From the IMG/VR virus record IMGVR_UViG_3300042295_001683, positions 1-64,000 of that record: 64,000 bases of DNA; one strand, written 5' to 3'. Under the pieces are notes generated by a model. The model saw only the letters and a program-made list of their open reading frames with translations. It ran no database searches and was not told the DNA's origin. This document shows, in pieces, positions 15,462-22,724 of this stretch. Within the stretch, counting starts at the first letter, position 1. Each line of letters starts with the position of its first letter. The stretch comes from a virus. The position numbers and the translations under genes are program-made.

Positions 15462-15978
15462 TGATAGTAGCCTCTACATCTAGAGTATTTTCTGTTTCTT
15501 CTGGAATATTCAAAGCGCGATCGCTTTCAAAGCGAACACGACAATAAGTAGTAATAATGTGCGGTCTTGATTTGCACAAACCGAGGATATGGCGATCGCT
15601 TATCCCGTGAGGTTTAAGAGAGTTGAGAATATCTTGCCATCCGAGCCATTGCAAATGTTGATCGCTATCAATTTGCTGAATGTCTCCCATACTGCCATCA
15701 TCATTCACAGTAGCCCGTAAAACCACTTGTTTTGGCGCGATTATGCGAGTCCATTCTTTTGGGTTGAGGTGTGCAACAATAAGCTTCTTGGCTAAATTCT
15801 CAATGTAGTCGTCGATATTGCGAGAGGGAATAGCAGCATTTTGGATACTGCTTTGAAAATATTCCCATGTTTTTAAGCCCATGGCAGGGCTTTTGCCCTT
15901 GTCTCTACAGCGAAAAACCCAGTAACTAAGCGCACTGGCTAAAGCTGTAACCCTGTCTTCCGTTTCTATTCCATACAT
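15454..15978 (-). CDS. First gene of the type IV-like module; candidate Cas11/Csf1-type subunit
   Basis: 174 aa, mainly helical in its first half ('VTALASALSYWVFRCRDKG') with a beta-rich, acidic second half. It has no zinc-binding cysteine cluster, which Csf1 usually has. By position, directly before csf2 with an 8-base overlap, it is the natural candidate for a small (Cas11) or large (Csf1/Cas8) subunit. I do not recognise the family from sequence. Confidence 0.5.
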   Translation of the reverse strand: MYGIETEDRVTALASALSYWVFRCRDKGKSPAMGLKTWEYFQSSIQNAAIPSRNIDDYIENLAKKLIVAHLNPKEWTRIIAPKQVVLRATVNDDGSMGDIQQIDSDQHLQWLGWQDILNSLKPHGISDRHILGLCKSRPHIITTYCRVRFESDRALNIPEETENTLDVEATINA

Positions 15979-16006
15979 AAATATTTCTCGTACATCTACG
16001 GTGTTT

Positions 16007-16348
16007 TTATTCTAGATCACAAACAGCATTCCAAGCCGCCAACTTAGCTTTACCGACAGACACACCACGCGCCCTAGCATGGTCAAAAGCTTTATTACGC
16101 AGTCTACTTAACTCACGCGCCCGCATCTCCTTTGGTGTCGCCTTACGCAGTTTAGGAATAGCGCGATAATTACCCTCAACGCATTCAATATGCAAGCGCC
16201 TGTTACCGTATGCGATCGCGCCTTGGTTAAGAAGTAAGCGCAATGCGCTCGTATTGATTTGCGTGCATATTTCGATATAGCGCAGAGAGTAAGAGCCGCG
16301 ATGGGTGGTAAAAAAGCCGATGAGCTTAGCTCGTTCAATTTCTTGCAT
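16007..16348 (-). CDS. Hypothetical basic protein upstream of the CRISPR-like genes
   Basis: 113 aa, very basic. It starts with an HTH-like helix pair ('TQINTSALRLLLNQGAIAYG') and ends with an Arg/Ala-rich helix ('MRARELSRLRNKAFDHARAR'). It probably binds nucleic acid. It is separated from the 174-aa gene by 28 bases, and its start touches the preceding gene's stop. Confidence 0.5.
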   Translation of the reverse strand: MQEIERAKLIGFFTTHRGSYSLRYIEICTQINTSALRLLLNQGAIAYGNRRLHIECVEGNYRAIPKLRKATPKEMRARELSRLRNKAFDHARARGVSVGKAKLAAWNAVCDLE

Positions 16349-16734
16349 TAATCATGCTCTCCATCATCATCAATAATCGCAACCTGTGGCGGTGCGATTG
16401 GTGTGGGGTTTATGGCTAGTAGGAGCTTACAGAGTGCGAGTGCTGGTGATAGCGCATCATACTCAATAGGGCTGGTCAAAGTTGTTGCTCGACAAGCTGA
16501 CCCTGTTCCATGCATAGCAGGAAGATAAATAAGGCGGTAGCATATCTTAAATGACTCAAACACCTTAACAATCGCATCCAAGCTCTCGACATAATTAGGG
16601 ATAAACTTACGTAGCTCTGGATGTGTTGCGTTAGTGCCGATGTACGTTTTCTTGGTTGCGCTGGTATTCCAGTTTTCGATCTCAGTCCATCCTGCGATCG
16701 CTGCAACTGCGCGGTTAATTTCTTCGTTAGTCAT
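16348..16734 (-). CDS. Hypothetical protein
   Basis: 128 aa. No motif recognised; 'MTNEEINRAVAAIAGWTEI' at the start is a pattern common in phage proteins that recognise a substrate ('AIAGW'). Ends with an acidic tail. Coupled to neighbours by overlaps. Confidence 0.5.
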   Translation of the reverse strand: MTNEEINRAVAAIAGWTEIENWNTSATKKTYIGTNATHPELRKFIPNYVESLDAIVKVFESFKICYRLIYLPAMHGTGSACRATTLTSPIEYDALSPALALCKLLLAINPTPIAPPQVAIIDDDGEHD

Positions 16735-16945
16735 TTTTAATATTGTATTTATTCAAAAGATCAATAAAATCACGAGAAGCATCAGCGCGTTTTTGCTGTA
16801 TAGTCGCCAGTTGATCTTCAGTGTAAAAGTTCCTATTCATCAATGCCGTATCGTATTGAATAATTTTTACTTCAAGATTTAGCATTAACGCCATATCTTC
16901 TCGAACGCGATCTAGAGCGTGATTATATCCAGTCGCCTTATACAT
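16727..16945 (-). CDS. Hypothetical helical protein
   Basis: 72 aa, helical and charged ('AYNHALDRVREDMALM'-like composition at the N-terminus, basic middle). Overlaps both neighbours by 8 bases. Function unknown. Confidence 0.5.
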   Translation of the reverse strand: MYKATGYNHALDRVREDMALMLNLEVKIIQYDTALMNRNFYTEDQLATIQQKRADASRDFIDLLNKYNIKND

Positions 16946-17687
16946 TGTTTACCTCCAAATAATCTTCAACAAATTTCACCCGATCACCCAAATCCATGCA
17001 GTCTTTTGGCAACTCCTTATAAGGCAAATCCAAATAATAGAGCATCCCTAAAAGCTGAGTATGCAACTTGAATATTAACGGTTGATTAATCGCCGCTTTG
17101 TACTCACGCTCGACAAAAGGGATAGCGGGCGGGATTAATACAATCTTGCCAAAATACCGAGCCGTAACATTAAAGCAATCTTGCAAATACTCCATAACCT
17201 CAGACTGTGTATGCTTATCTAACTCACCATTGACAACATCAGTAAGCAAGTAAGCAGCCATATCCAACGGTGTGCGATCGCATATAAAGCTAGGCTCGTC
17301 AACTTCAAACCAGATATCTTCAGCTTTAGCCAAAATCTTTTGTTGCAAAAACAACCTAGTGCGGATATCCAATTTGTCGGACGGGTGGAAACCATGCTCC
17401 AAAAACACACTACTCGCATCAATAGGGATATATGGAATCCCTAGCTTTTGCGATAAGGCGTTTGCCAGTGTGGTTTTGCCCGTGCCATGTGCACCGCAAA
17501 GTCCTATTCCTATACAGGACTTTGCGGTGCGATAATCTGGATAAACAACCAATCTATCGTCTGGGATAAGCATTGCATAGCTAACCCTTCCACCAAACAT
17601 AGCTTTCGCTTCGTCTTCAGTGTCAAATCCGCCATAAGCAATGCAGTTTAGGCCTCGGTCCTCAAACATCGCGTACCATTTTTTCAT
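16938..17687 (-). CDS. P-loop NTPase/kinase (AAA_28, NadR- or deoxynucleoside-kinase-like)
   Basis: 249 aa from the ATG at 17687, which has GGTGAAG upstream. Walker A is 'GLCGAHGTGKTTLA' near residue 72-85. 'CDRTPLDMAAYLL' is the Asp-Arg lid-type motif of small-molecule kinases, and 'FVEREYKAAI' follows. The roughly 65-residue N-terminal region ('MKKWYAMFEDRGLNC') is a separate beta domain. With a dCTP deaminase in the same operon, a nucleotide-metabolism role is plausible. Confidence 0.68.
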   Translation of the reverse strand: MKKWYAMFEDRGLNCIAYGGFDTEDEAKAMFGGRVSYAMLIPDDRLVVYPDYRTAKSCIGIGLCGAHGTGKTTLANALSQKLGIPYIPIDASSVFLEHGFHPSDKLDIRTRLFLQQKILAKAEDIWFEVDEPSFICDRTPLDMAAYLLTDVVNGELDKHTQSEVMEYLQDCFNVTARYFGKIVLIPPAIPFVEREYKAAINQPLIFKLHTQLLGMLYYLDLPYKELPKDCMDLGDRVKFVEDYLEVNNV

Positions 17688-17904
17688 TGTCTTCACCACC
17701 AATATCAATTACTTCCTTGTCCAAGCACTGCATTATCAGTGCTAACTCGCCTTTTAGATCTTCTAGTGTTGTGCCAACAGGTGTTACTTCTTCGTGGCCC
17801 CAACTGGTTAATTTGCCCTTACTATTTGGGTAAAACTCGCGGATAGCAAACAACTCATCGCCATTTTCAAGGGTTTGCTTTGAGATTCGATACGTCCAAC
17901 TCAT
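17662..17904 (-). CDS. Hypothetical protein
   Basis: 80 aa, starting 'MSWTYRISKQTLENGDELFA', with the pattern of a small phage beta-sheet protein followed by an acidic helix. Its start overlaps the stop of a 27-aa gene (TAATG). Function unknown. Confidence 0.55.
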   Translation of the reverse strand: MSWTYRISKQTLENGDELFAIREFYPNSKGKLTSWGHEEVTPVGTTLEDLKGELALIMQCLDKEVIDIGGEDNEKMVRDV

Positions 17905-17987
17905 TATTTAACCTCAGTTAAGTTCTGGCTATCCCAAAGAGCTTTTTGCGCTAGCCATGCTTGGATGTCTTCAATTTTGACGATCAT
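17904..17987 (-). CDS. Very small coupled protein
   Basis: 27 aa between two genes, with TAATG overlaps at both ends. It reads 'MIVKIEDIQAWLAQKALWDS' and a short tail. The double coupling is the only evidence for translation; no function can be named. Confidence 0.4.
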   Translation of the reverse strand: MIVKIEDIQAWLAQKALWDSQNLTEVK

Positions 17988-18229
17988 TATCCTTTACGCT
18001 CCTTATTCCTTAATCCAGCTTCTCTAAGCGTGCTTAGAACTACTGCCGCAGTCCAAACGCATGTAAACACTGCAATAAATAGCAATCCCTTACCTAATGG
18101 CTGCCATACGAACCAGAAAAAACCCGCGATCGGTATCAGAAAAACAAAAGTTAAAGCGAAACAACCGCCAAAAGTTGATGCTGTTGCTTGTAGTTCTTCC
18201 TTACTGTCAGACTCAAATAATCTAGCCAT
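17987..18229 (-). CDS. Small membrane protein, two predicted TM helices
   Basis: 80 aa. Hydrophobic segments at about 25-42 ('LTFVFLIPIAGFFWFVW') and 48-65 ('LLFIAVFTCVWTAAVVL') should span the membrane. Both termini are charged. It could be a superinfection-exclusion or holin-like protein, but position in an early operon argues against lysis. Confidence 0.55.
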   Translation of the reverse strand: MARLFESDSKEELQATASTFGGCFALTFVFLIPIAGFFWFVWQPLGKGLLFIAVFTCVWTAAVVLSTLREAGLRNKERKG

Positions 18230-18759
18230 TATCCTTTACTCTCCTGTGTGTCTAAATCACCGTTGTATCTTCCAGTCTCTGAGTAATCATGCCTTGGGTA
18301 AGCCGTCTCAGCAAAAACAATTTGACCGATTCGCATCATTGGATAAATAGGTTGCCAAGCCCAAAGACGATGATTTAGTAATTCTAAAGTCAGCTTTGAA
18401 TTATTAAAACCACCATCAATCCATACTGCCAAAACGTGCCCCCATCCTGATCGCCCTCTACTTGACTTAAGTCTAAACTCTGCTGAGTAATTACTCGGCA
18501 TATTGAAAGTCTCGTAGGTACAAGTCAGAATAAAACTTAGTGGCGATACCAAAAACGGGTTTGATTCTGAGTATTTGGTTAAGTCATGAGTAGTAAACTC
18601 TTGACCTGTTAGACATCGTTTAAGCCAGTTATTCTCAGTTTTCAGTGTGTAGCCTATCCGCACATCGAGTGATTGTGGGTTAAGCATTGCTTTGTCAAAT
18701 GGCACGATAACGCCTTTTTCTTCGCAAAGCTTTTCGATTTCGTGGTCAACTAGCGTCAT
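18229..18759 (-). CDS. dcd: dCTP deaminase / dUTPase family enzyme
   Basis: 176 aa, close to the family size of about 190. Motifs in order: 'LNPQSLDVRIGYTL', 'LVSPLSFILTCT', 'RLKSSRGRSGWGH' (Ser-Ser-x-x-Arg substrate loop), 'WIDGGFNNSKLTLELLN' with the catalytic Glu, and 'MMRIGQIVFAE'. It converts dCTP to dUTP (or dUTP to dUMP), supplying thymidylate precursors for phage replication. Tightly coupled within the operon. Confidence 0.82.
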   Translation of the reverse strand: MTLVDHEIEKLCEEKGVIVPFDKAMLNPQSLDVRIGYTLKTENNWLKRCLTGQEFTTHDLTKYSESNPFLVSPLSFILTCTYETFNMPSNYSAEFRLKSSRGRSGWGHVLAVWIDGGFNNSKLTLELLNHRLWAWQPIYPMMRIGQIVFAETAYPRHDYSETGRYNGDLDTQESKG

Positions 18760-18947
18760 TCGTAACTCTCGCTTTCCAAAATAGTAATCAATCCAGTGTC
18801 AATCATTTTCATCATCAAAGGATTTGTTTGCACTAAATCCCAGTTATACCAAGTAGGCTTTTGATTAGCCAAAAAAGATTCTAAAAGCTTCCAGTTCTTT
18901 CCTGCTAATTTGCGAATCCATCGAAAGTTAGTTAAAAATCTATACAT
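18756..18947 (-). CDS. Hypothetical protein
   Basis: 63 aa, basic and aromatic N-terminus ('MYRFLTNFRWIRKLAGKNWK'). Overlaps the dcd start by 4 bases. Function unknown. Confidence 0.5.
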   Translation of the reverse strand: MYRFLTNFRWIRKLAGKNWKLLESFLANQKPTWYNWDLVQTNPLMMKMIDTGLITILESESYE

Positions 18948-18964
18948 TGTTTTACCCTGTAAAT

Positions 18965-19114
18965 TTACTCAAATAACCTCAAAATCCTAGAACTAGCACC
19001 CATCTTCTGAGCTTTTGCGCGAGAAGCTTCTACCCTATACCGATCTTCCATCTGCTGTGATGAAATGGCGATCGGGATACGCTGTTTTTCTGGCTGTTTT
19101 TCTGTGTCACTCAT
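18965..19114 (-). CDS. Small hydrophilic protein
   Basis: 49 aa, Gln- and Arg-rich ('MSDTEKQPEKQRIPIAISSQ' at the start). Its start overlaps the upstream stop by 8 bases. No family recognised, but the frame is well placed in an otherwise unexplained gap. Confidence 0.45.
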   Translation of the reverse strand: MSDTEKQPEKQRIPIAISSQQMEDRYRVEASRAKAQKMGASSRILRLFE

Positions 19115-19367
19115 GATTATTTTTACTTATAAATTCTTGAACAAGTGCCAATCGATCTTCATTGTTTAACAATGGGTTAGCGGCGATCGCCATTTCTATG
19201 GCTCTTAATTCTTCAAAAGAATATTTGGTAGCGCTAAGCTCACATTCAAAACCCCTCAAAAGCTTTTGCCATTCAGGAATAATGACAATTTTGCTGACTT
19301 CTTCATTGGCTTTTTCTAGGTACAACCTATTGTTTATACTAACTTCAGTCTGACTTGTAGCCATCAA
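19107..19367 (-). CDS. Hypothetical protein
   Basis: 86 aa, acidic and helical towards the C-terminus ('FEELRAIEMAIAANPLL'). Its start overlaps the stop of the HTH gene by 4 bases. Function unknown. Confidence 0.5.
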   Translation of the reverse strand: MMATSQTEVSINNRLYLEKANEEVSKIVIIPEWQKLLRGFECELSATKYSFEELRAIEMAIAANPLLNNEDRLALVQEFISKNNHE

Positions 19368-19600
19368 AGCCTCCTAATCTTCTGTAAATCATCAGCATTG
19401 CAATTAAGCACATTGCAAAGCGCGTCAATTAGGTCAAATTCCAAGAACCTGTAACAACCCTGCTCTAACTTTTGGATTTTGCGTAGATTGCATCCCTGTA
19501 GCTCTGCAAAATTAGCTTTTAGCCAAGCATCGCACTGCTTAGCTAATTCTTTTTGTGTTAGCGATCGCGCTTTGCGTAAGCGCTTTAGGTTTAGCTGCAT
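19364..19600 (-). CDS. XRE-family helix-turn-helix regulator
   Basis: 78 aa from the ATG at 19600 (an upstream in-frame start gives an unlikely Arg-rich extension). 'LRKARSLTQKELAKQCDAWL' and 'LRKIQKLEQGCYRFLEFDLI' form an XRE-type HTH with a small insertion between helices. Second gene of the long operon ending with the CRISPR-like module, so it may regulate the promoter around 19.85 kb. Confidence 0.7.
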   Translation of the reverse strand: MQLNLKRLRKARSLTQKELAKQCDAWLKANFAELQGCNLRKIQKLEQGCYRFLEFDLIDALCNVLNCNADDLQKIRRL

Positions 19601-19824
19601 GATTTTAGTTCTTGGTATTTGCGTTCTAATTCTGGTAGTTCGCATTCGAGATCCCCGTTGACGGTTAACTCGTACCATTTACCAGTAGATTTAGAATACT
19701 CATATGAATATTGATCCAACTCTTTATTCCACCAAATACTAGAGTTATCTTCATTACGGACATACGCCGCACCTTCAAACTCTATCAAGGTTGTAGTTCT
19801 TGTGGTTTCTCTAATTATTTCCAC
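19591..19824 (-). CDS. Hypothetical protein, first gene of the long minus operon
   Basis: 77 aa, with Tyr/Trp-rich strands ('SIWWNKELDQYSYEYSKS') and a charged helical end. First gene behind the divergent control region at 19825-19995. Overlaps the HTH start by 10 bases. Function unknown. Confidence 0.5.
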   Translation of the reverse strand: MEIIRETTRTTTLIEFEGAAYVRNEDNSSIWWNKELDQYSYEYSKSTGKWYELTVNGDLECELPELERKYQELKSCS

Positions 19825-19863
19825 ATTGTTACCTCATTAACTACTAATCACTATACTATCTAC

Positions 19864-19956
19864 TACCCCCTAAAAGGATACTTTTTACTTATATAATTAG
19901 ATGAGAAGCAGTGACAATACTAATCATTTGTGTATTGACTATCCCTCAAAAGGGTA
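19864..19956. promoter_or_regulatory. Pair of operator-like sites between divergent operons
   Basis: TACCCCCTAAAAGGATA (19864-19880) and TATCCCTCAAAAGGGTA (19940-19956) agree at 13 of 17 positions and each is roughly palindromic. One sits at the head of the minus operon and the other inside the spacer of the plus promoter. They are good candidates for binding sites of the HTH protein encoded at 19364. Confidence 0.5.
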
Positions 19957-19963
19957 GTAATGT
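19935..19963 (+). promoter_or_regulatory. Promoter of the rightward early operon
   Basis: TTGACT, a 17-base spacer holding an operator-like sequence, then TAATGT. Transcription should begin about 19970, which excludes an upstream in-frame ATG at 19960 and supports the start at 19996. Confidence 0.55.
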
Positions 19964-19995
19964 ATATACAGAAAGCAATAACACAGGAAAAAGCA

Positions 19996-20382
19996 ATGAC
20001 TACAGCAGCACAACTCGCACCAATCAAAAACGCAATCGCATTAGAGTTGCAAGACTTGAGAGAAAACCACGAATATGAGAAAACCCAATGCCAATCGGCG
20101 ATCGCTAAAGGCGACTTTGTAAGAGCTTCACGCTCTATGCATGAGTGCATGATTTGGGAATACAATCAAAATTTTGCCAATCAATTCAATCTCGATAAAA
20201 TCGAATGTGCCGCAAAATTTACTAATGAGATTCAAACCGTTATGGGTTCTCTCATGGCTAACATCCTTTGCACAGTATCGAATCCACGCGCCGCCGATCT
20301 TGCTTTGCAAGACGCTCAAAAGGAGCAATACAAGTTTTTGGTTAAGGTGCAAAAGATGATCGCTCGTAGAGAGGCTGCTTAA
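19996..20382 (+). CDS. Hypothetical helical protein
   Basis: 128 aa from the ATG at 19996, preceded by AGGAAAA and lying downstream of the predicted transcription start. Long amphipathic helices with charged residues and three Cys; no motif recognised. First gene of the short rightward operon. Confidence 0.55.
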   Translation: MTTAAQLAPIKNAIALELQDLRENHEYEKTQCQSAIAKGDFVRASRSMHECMIWEYNQNFANQFNLDKIECAAKFTNEIQTVMGSLMANILCTVSNPRAADLALQDAQKEQYKFLVKVQKMIARREAA

Positions 20383-20385
20383 CCC

Positions 20386-20550
20386 ATGACAGAAATCCAA
20401 TATTGCGAAAAATACTGGATTTCTCGCAATATCGCAATAGCGAGTATTCCAGTATTTCATTATGGCAATAAGGTAAGCCGAAAATACCTATTTGTGATTG
20501 AATCGCAACCAATTGTAGGAATGACTGAGGTTTATTGTGAAAATAATTGA
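20386..20550 (+). CDS. Small hypothetical protein
   Basis: 54 aa, starting 3 bases after the previous stop and overlapping the GTG of the next gene by 14 bases. It begins 'MTEIQYCEKYWISRNIAIAS'. The placement fits an operon gene, but no function is visible. Confidence 0.45.
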   Translation: MTEIQYCEKYWISRNIAIASIPVFHYGNKVSRKYLFVIESQPIVGMTEVYCENN

Positions 20551-20827
20551 ACTAGCCAAAACCGTTTTAAAAGAAAAGGCTGAGCTAGCAGCACTCAGGC
20601 AAACGATCGCAGATTTGCAAGAGCAAGAAAATAGATTACGCAATGAAATCGCAAGCCTTGATCGTCAATTCTCTCAAGAGTTTGGTCGCCTAGCCGACAT
20701 TGCTGATGAGAAATCTATAGACCATTCTGTAGTTGTAGAAATTGATCAGCAAGTTTACACAATTCGATATAAAGAGTTTAAAGGGCTTGTTATATCAGCT
20801 AATCAAATCTTAAAAGAGGAAGAATAA
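20537..20827 (+). CDS. Coiled-coil protein (GTG start)
   Basis: 96 aa beginning with GTG. Residues 10-52 form a clear coiled coil ('ELAALRQTIADLQEQENRLR'). The C-terminal part has a small beta hairpin. Possibly a scaffold or regulatory partner; no family recognised. Confidence 0.5.
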   Translation: MKIIELAKTVLKEKAELAALRQTIADLQEQENRLRNEIASLDRQFSQEFGRLADIADEKSIDHSVVVEIDQQVYTIRYKEFKGLVISANQILKEEE

Positions 20828-20833
20828 ACAATC

Positions 20834-21085
20834 ATGAAACCCGTAAACCACTACGCATCAACCACGCCGATCCCTGATTGGCTTGAGGCTGAGATTTTAG
20901 AACTATCAAAAGATGTTGATGAGATCGCCTTATTAGTGACCGACTTAGGGGGATCGTTATGGCTTCTTAGTTGGTTGAGTCATCCATCAGCAAAAATATC
21001 TGAACAAGCTAACGAATGGCTTAAAACACAATCACGCGACACATTCAAAGCGCTACTCCAATGGGTAGCGATGGAGTTGATTTAG
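20834..21085 (+). CDS. Hypothetical protein
   Basis: 83 aa, acidic N-terminal helix and a Trp-rich segment ('GSLWLLSWLSHPS'). Good operon spacing of 6 bases. Function unknown. Confidence 0.5.
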   Translation: MKPVNHYASTTPIPDWLEAEILELSKDVDEIALLVTDLGGSLWLLSWLSHPSAKISEQANEWLKTQSRDTFKALLQWVAMELI

Positions 21086-21087
21086 GC

Positions 21088-21291
21088 ATGAAGATTTTAG
21101 TATTCGCGGCTTACAAAGTAAACAAACAAGGAATTTCAGCACAAGGATCATGCGGCTTTGACATAGATATAGCCCATCCTTCAGAATTCGCAGAAGCGCT
21201 AGCAGAAGCTGAGAACAGGATTAAAACTCGCACCAAATCAGATTCAGTAACGTTCTTAAATCTGACAATGCAAGAATGGAAAGAACCATGA
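21088..21291 (+). CDS. Hypothetical protein
   Basis: 67 aa from the ATG at 21088, two bases after the previous stop; an in-frame start at 21061 would overlap that gene needlessly. Starts 'MKILVFAAYKVNKQGI'. Coupled to the next gene by ATGA. Function unknown. Confidence 0.5.
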   Translation: MKILVFAAYKVNKQGISAQGSCGFDIDIAHPSEFAEALAEAENRIKTRTKSDSVTFLNLTMQEWKEP

Positions 21292-21458
21292 CTACCGCAC
21301 AACAAATCACCATCTGTCAAACCCCTGAAGGGTATCTGCACACAGGCTACAGCGAGGATTACATCAAGCGTAATCCGCAATCATTCTGTAAGGTTTGTAA
21401 GCGATGGCAATTTAAGAGGCGGCGGTGTAAGTTATTTGTTGAGGGTAAACAAGATTAA
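21288..21458 (+). CDS. Small Cys/Arg-rich protein
   Basis: 56 aa from the ATG that overlaps the upstream stop (ATGA). 'FCKVCKRWQFKRRRC' could bind zinc and nucleic acid. No family recognised. Confidence 0.5.
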   Translation: MTTAQQITICQTPEGYLHTGYSEDYIKRNPQSFCKVCKRWQFKRRRCKLFVEGKQD

Positions 21459-21478
21459 TTAATAAAGGAGTAAACATA

Positions 21479-21937
21479 ATGGGTCGTGAAGTTCGTAGAG
21501 TTCCCCCTGATTGGGATCATTGGAGTTATTCGGATCAGCCATTGTTTGACTGCTATAACAAGGCATTGGCGCGATGGGTTGAACATAACGATAAATGGAA
21601 TCAAGGATTTGAGCTTAATTACACTACTAAGCAATGGGAACCTATCGCAGACAAATACAAGAATATTTCATACAGTGAATATGATGGCGATTGCCCTGAT
21701 CCTAATGACTATATGCCAGATTGGGAAAATTCAGAGCGTACACATTACCAAGCTTATGAGAATACAACTGAAGGTACTCCTATATCTCCAGTGATGGCTA
21801 CTGAAGATGATTTGATTGATTGGCTTGTAGATAACAAAGCTTCTGCTTTTGGAGATATGACTGGCGATCGTGATTTTTGGACATCCGTAGTTAAGCAAAA
21901 TAGTGGCGGCTTGATTACAATTACTAAATTAAAGTAA
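21479..21937 (+). CDS. Hypothetical protein, last gene of the rightward operon
   Basis: 152 aa, rich in Trp, Asp and Tyr ('PPDWDHWSYSDQPLF'). GGAG ribosome-binding site upstream. Ends just before a strong terminator. No family recognised. Confidence 0.55.
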   Translation: MGREVRRVPPDWDHWSYSDQPLFDCYNKALARWVEHNDKWNQGFELNYTTKQWEPIADKYKNISYSEYDGDCPDPNDYMPDWENSERTHYQAYENTTEGTPISPVMATEDDLIDWLVDNKASAFGDMTGDRDFWTSVVKQNSGGLITITKLK

Positions 21938-21945
21938 CCAACAGC

Positions 21946-21984
21946 AAAAAGAGAGAGCGATCATTGAGATCACTCTCTCTTTTT
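21946..21984. terminator. Bidirectional terminator
   Basis: AAAAAGAGAGAGCGATC and GATCACTCTCTCTTTTT form a long stem with one mismatch and T-runs on both strands. It separates the rightward operon from the minus-strand genes that follow. Confidence 0.85.
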
Positions 21985-21986
21985 GC

Positions 21987-22040
21987 TTACTTATAAGGCT
22001 TAGGCTTTGGCTTACCTTTGGGCTTAGGTTTCATTTTCAT
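21987..22040 (-). CDS. Possible Lys/Pro-rich micropeptide
   Basis: 17 codons of alternating Lys-Pro ('MKMKPKPKGKPKPKPYK'). Small basic Lys-Pro peptides occur in phage genomes, but there is no overlap with a neighbour to support this one. Weak call. Confidence 0.2.
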   Translation of the reverse strand: MKMKPKPKGKPKPKPYK

Positions 22041-22077
22041 GGCAGTGGTTTTGTGGCTTTACACTTTTATTATTGCA

Positions 22078-22110
22078 GATTGTCCTCAAGATTTAATTTA
22101 ATAGATCATC
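22078..22110. repeat. 33-bp direct repeat, copy 1
   Basis: Identical to 22725-22757 (starts GATTGTCCTCAAG, ends AGATCATC). The two copies flank the 174-aa gene at 22175-22699. Copy 1 encodes the end of a truncated paralog, copy 2 abuts the stop of the next gene. Confidence 0.85.
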
Positions 22111-22170
22111 TCTGACAAGGCGATCGTAAAACTGTTGATGGGATTCTCTGGGAAGTGGTGTTAAGTTCAT
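22093..22170 (-). pseudogene. Truncated paralog of the 69-aa protein at 5797-6006
   Basis: 25 codons starting 'MNLTPLPRESHQQFYDRLVR', matching the first 20 residues of the 5797-6006 product, then running into the 33-bp direct repeat and stopping. This looks like a partial gene copy left by recombination. Whether the short peptide is made is unknown. Confidence 0.55.
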
Positions 22171-22174
22171 GCCT

Positions 22175-22699
22175 TCACAAAGTTAAATATTCAGTGCTAG
22201 GCAAACTGTCCAAATCGACAGTAAATTTTTCTTTAAACCAATTTGGAAAACCTTTAGGATAAGCTCGTTTTAAATCTCCAACAGTAAAGCCTAAAACACC
22301 GCCGACCCAAGGTTCTGTTACCACATCAAAGGCAACGTGCAAACAACAAGAAAAAGCATTGCTTACCCTATCTGCTATCTCAAAGCGCAAATTATCGTAA
22401 GCCTCTAGTTCCTCTTCGGTACAGTCTTCTGACTGGCTCCTTGTATCAACAAAGCGATCTAACTTTGCTCGTTCAAGCCTATTACCCATTAAATGAGCAT
22501 AATCCACGACCTCAGTGGAATACTCAGAGATAAGGTCGTAGACATCCTCTAGGTTATTCCATTTGGGGTAATCGGTCGCATATTTAAAGAAAGTGTGCAG
22601 TTGATTAACCGTCCAGCCGTAGTAGCGATCATGTTTAAAACTAGCCTTAGCCAAGCAAAAAGCGAGGTCTTTTAATCGTTTGAGTTGTAGTTCTGTCAT
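22175..22699 (-). CDS. Hypothetical protein flanked by direct repeats
   Basis: 174 aa, helical, with two Cys and a Trp-rich C-terminal part ('KGFPNWFKEKFTVDL'). It lies exactly between two copies of a 33-bp repeat, so it may be a mobile or inserted cassette. No family recognised. Confidence 0.55.
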   Translation of the reverse strand: MTELQLKRLKDLAFCLAKASFKHDRYYGWTVNQLHTFFKYATDYPKWNNLEDVYDLISEYSTEVVDYAHLMGNRLERAKLDRFVDTRSQSEDCTEEELEAYDNLRFEIADRVSNAFSCCLHVAFDVVTEPWVGGVLGFTVGDLKRAYPKGFPNWFKEKFTVDLDSLPSTEYLTL

Positions 22700-22724
22700 G
22701 GTTTTCTCCGATGTGGTCTGGGGT

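Noticed and set aside
11989-15978. A CRISPR array for the type IV-like module
   Set aside because: I looked through the flanking 10-22 kb and saw no regularly spaced repeats of 25-40 bases. Only scattered HIP1 sites and the 33-bp pair at 22 kb occur.
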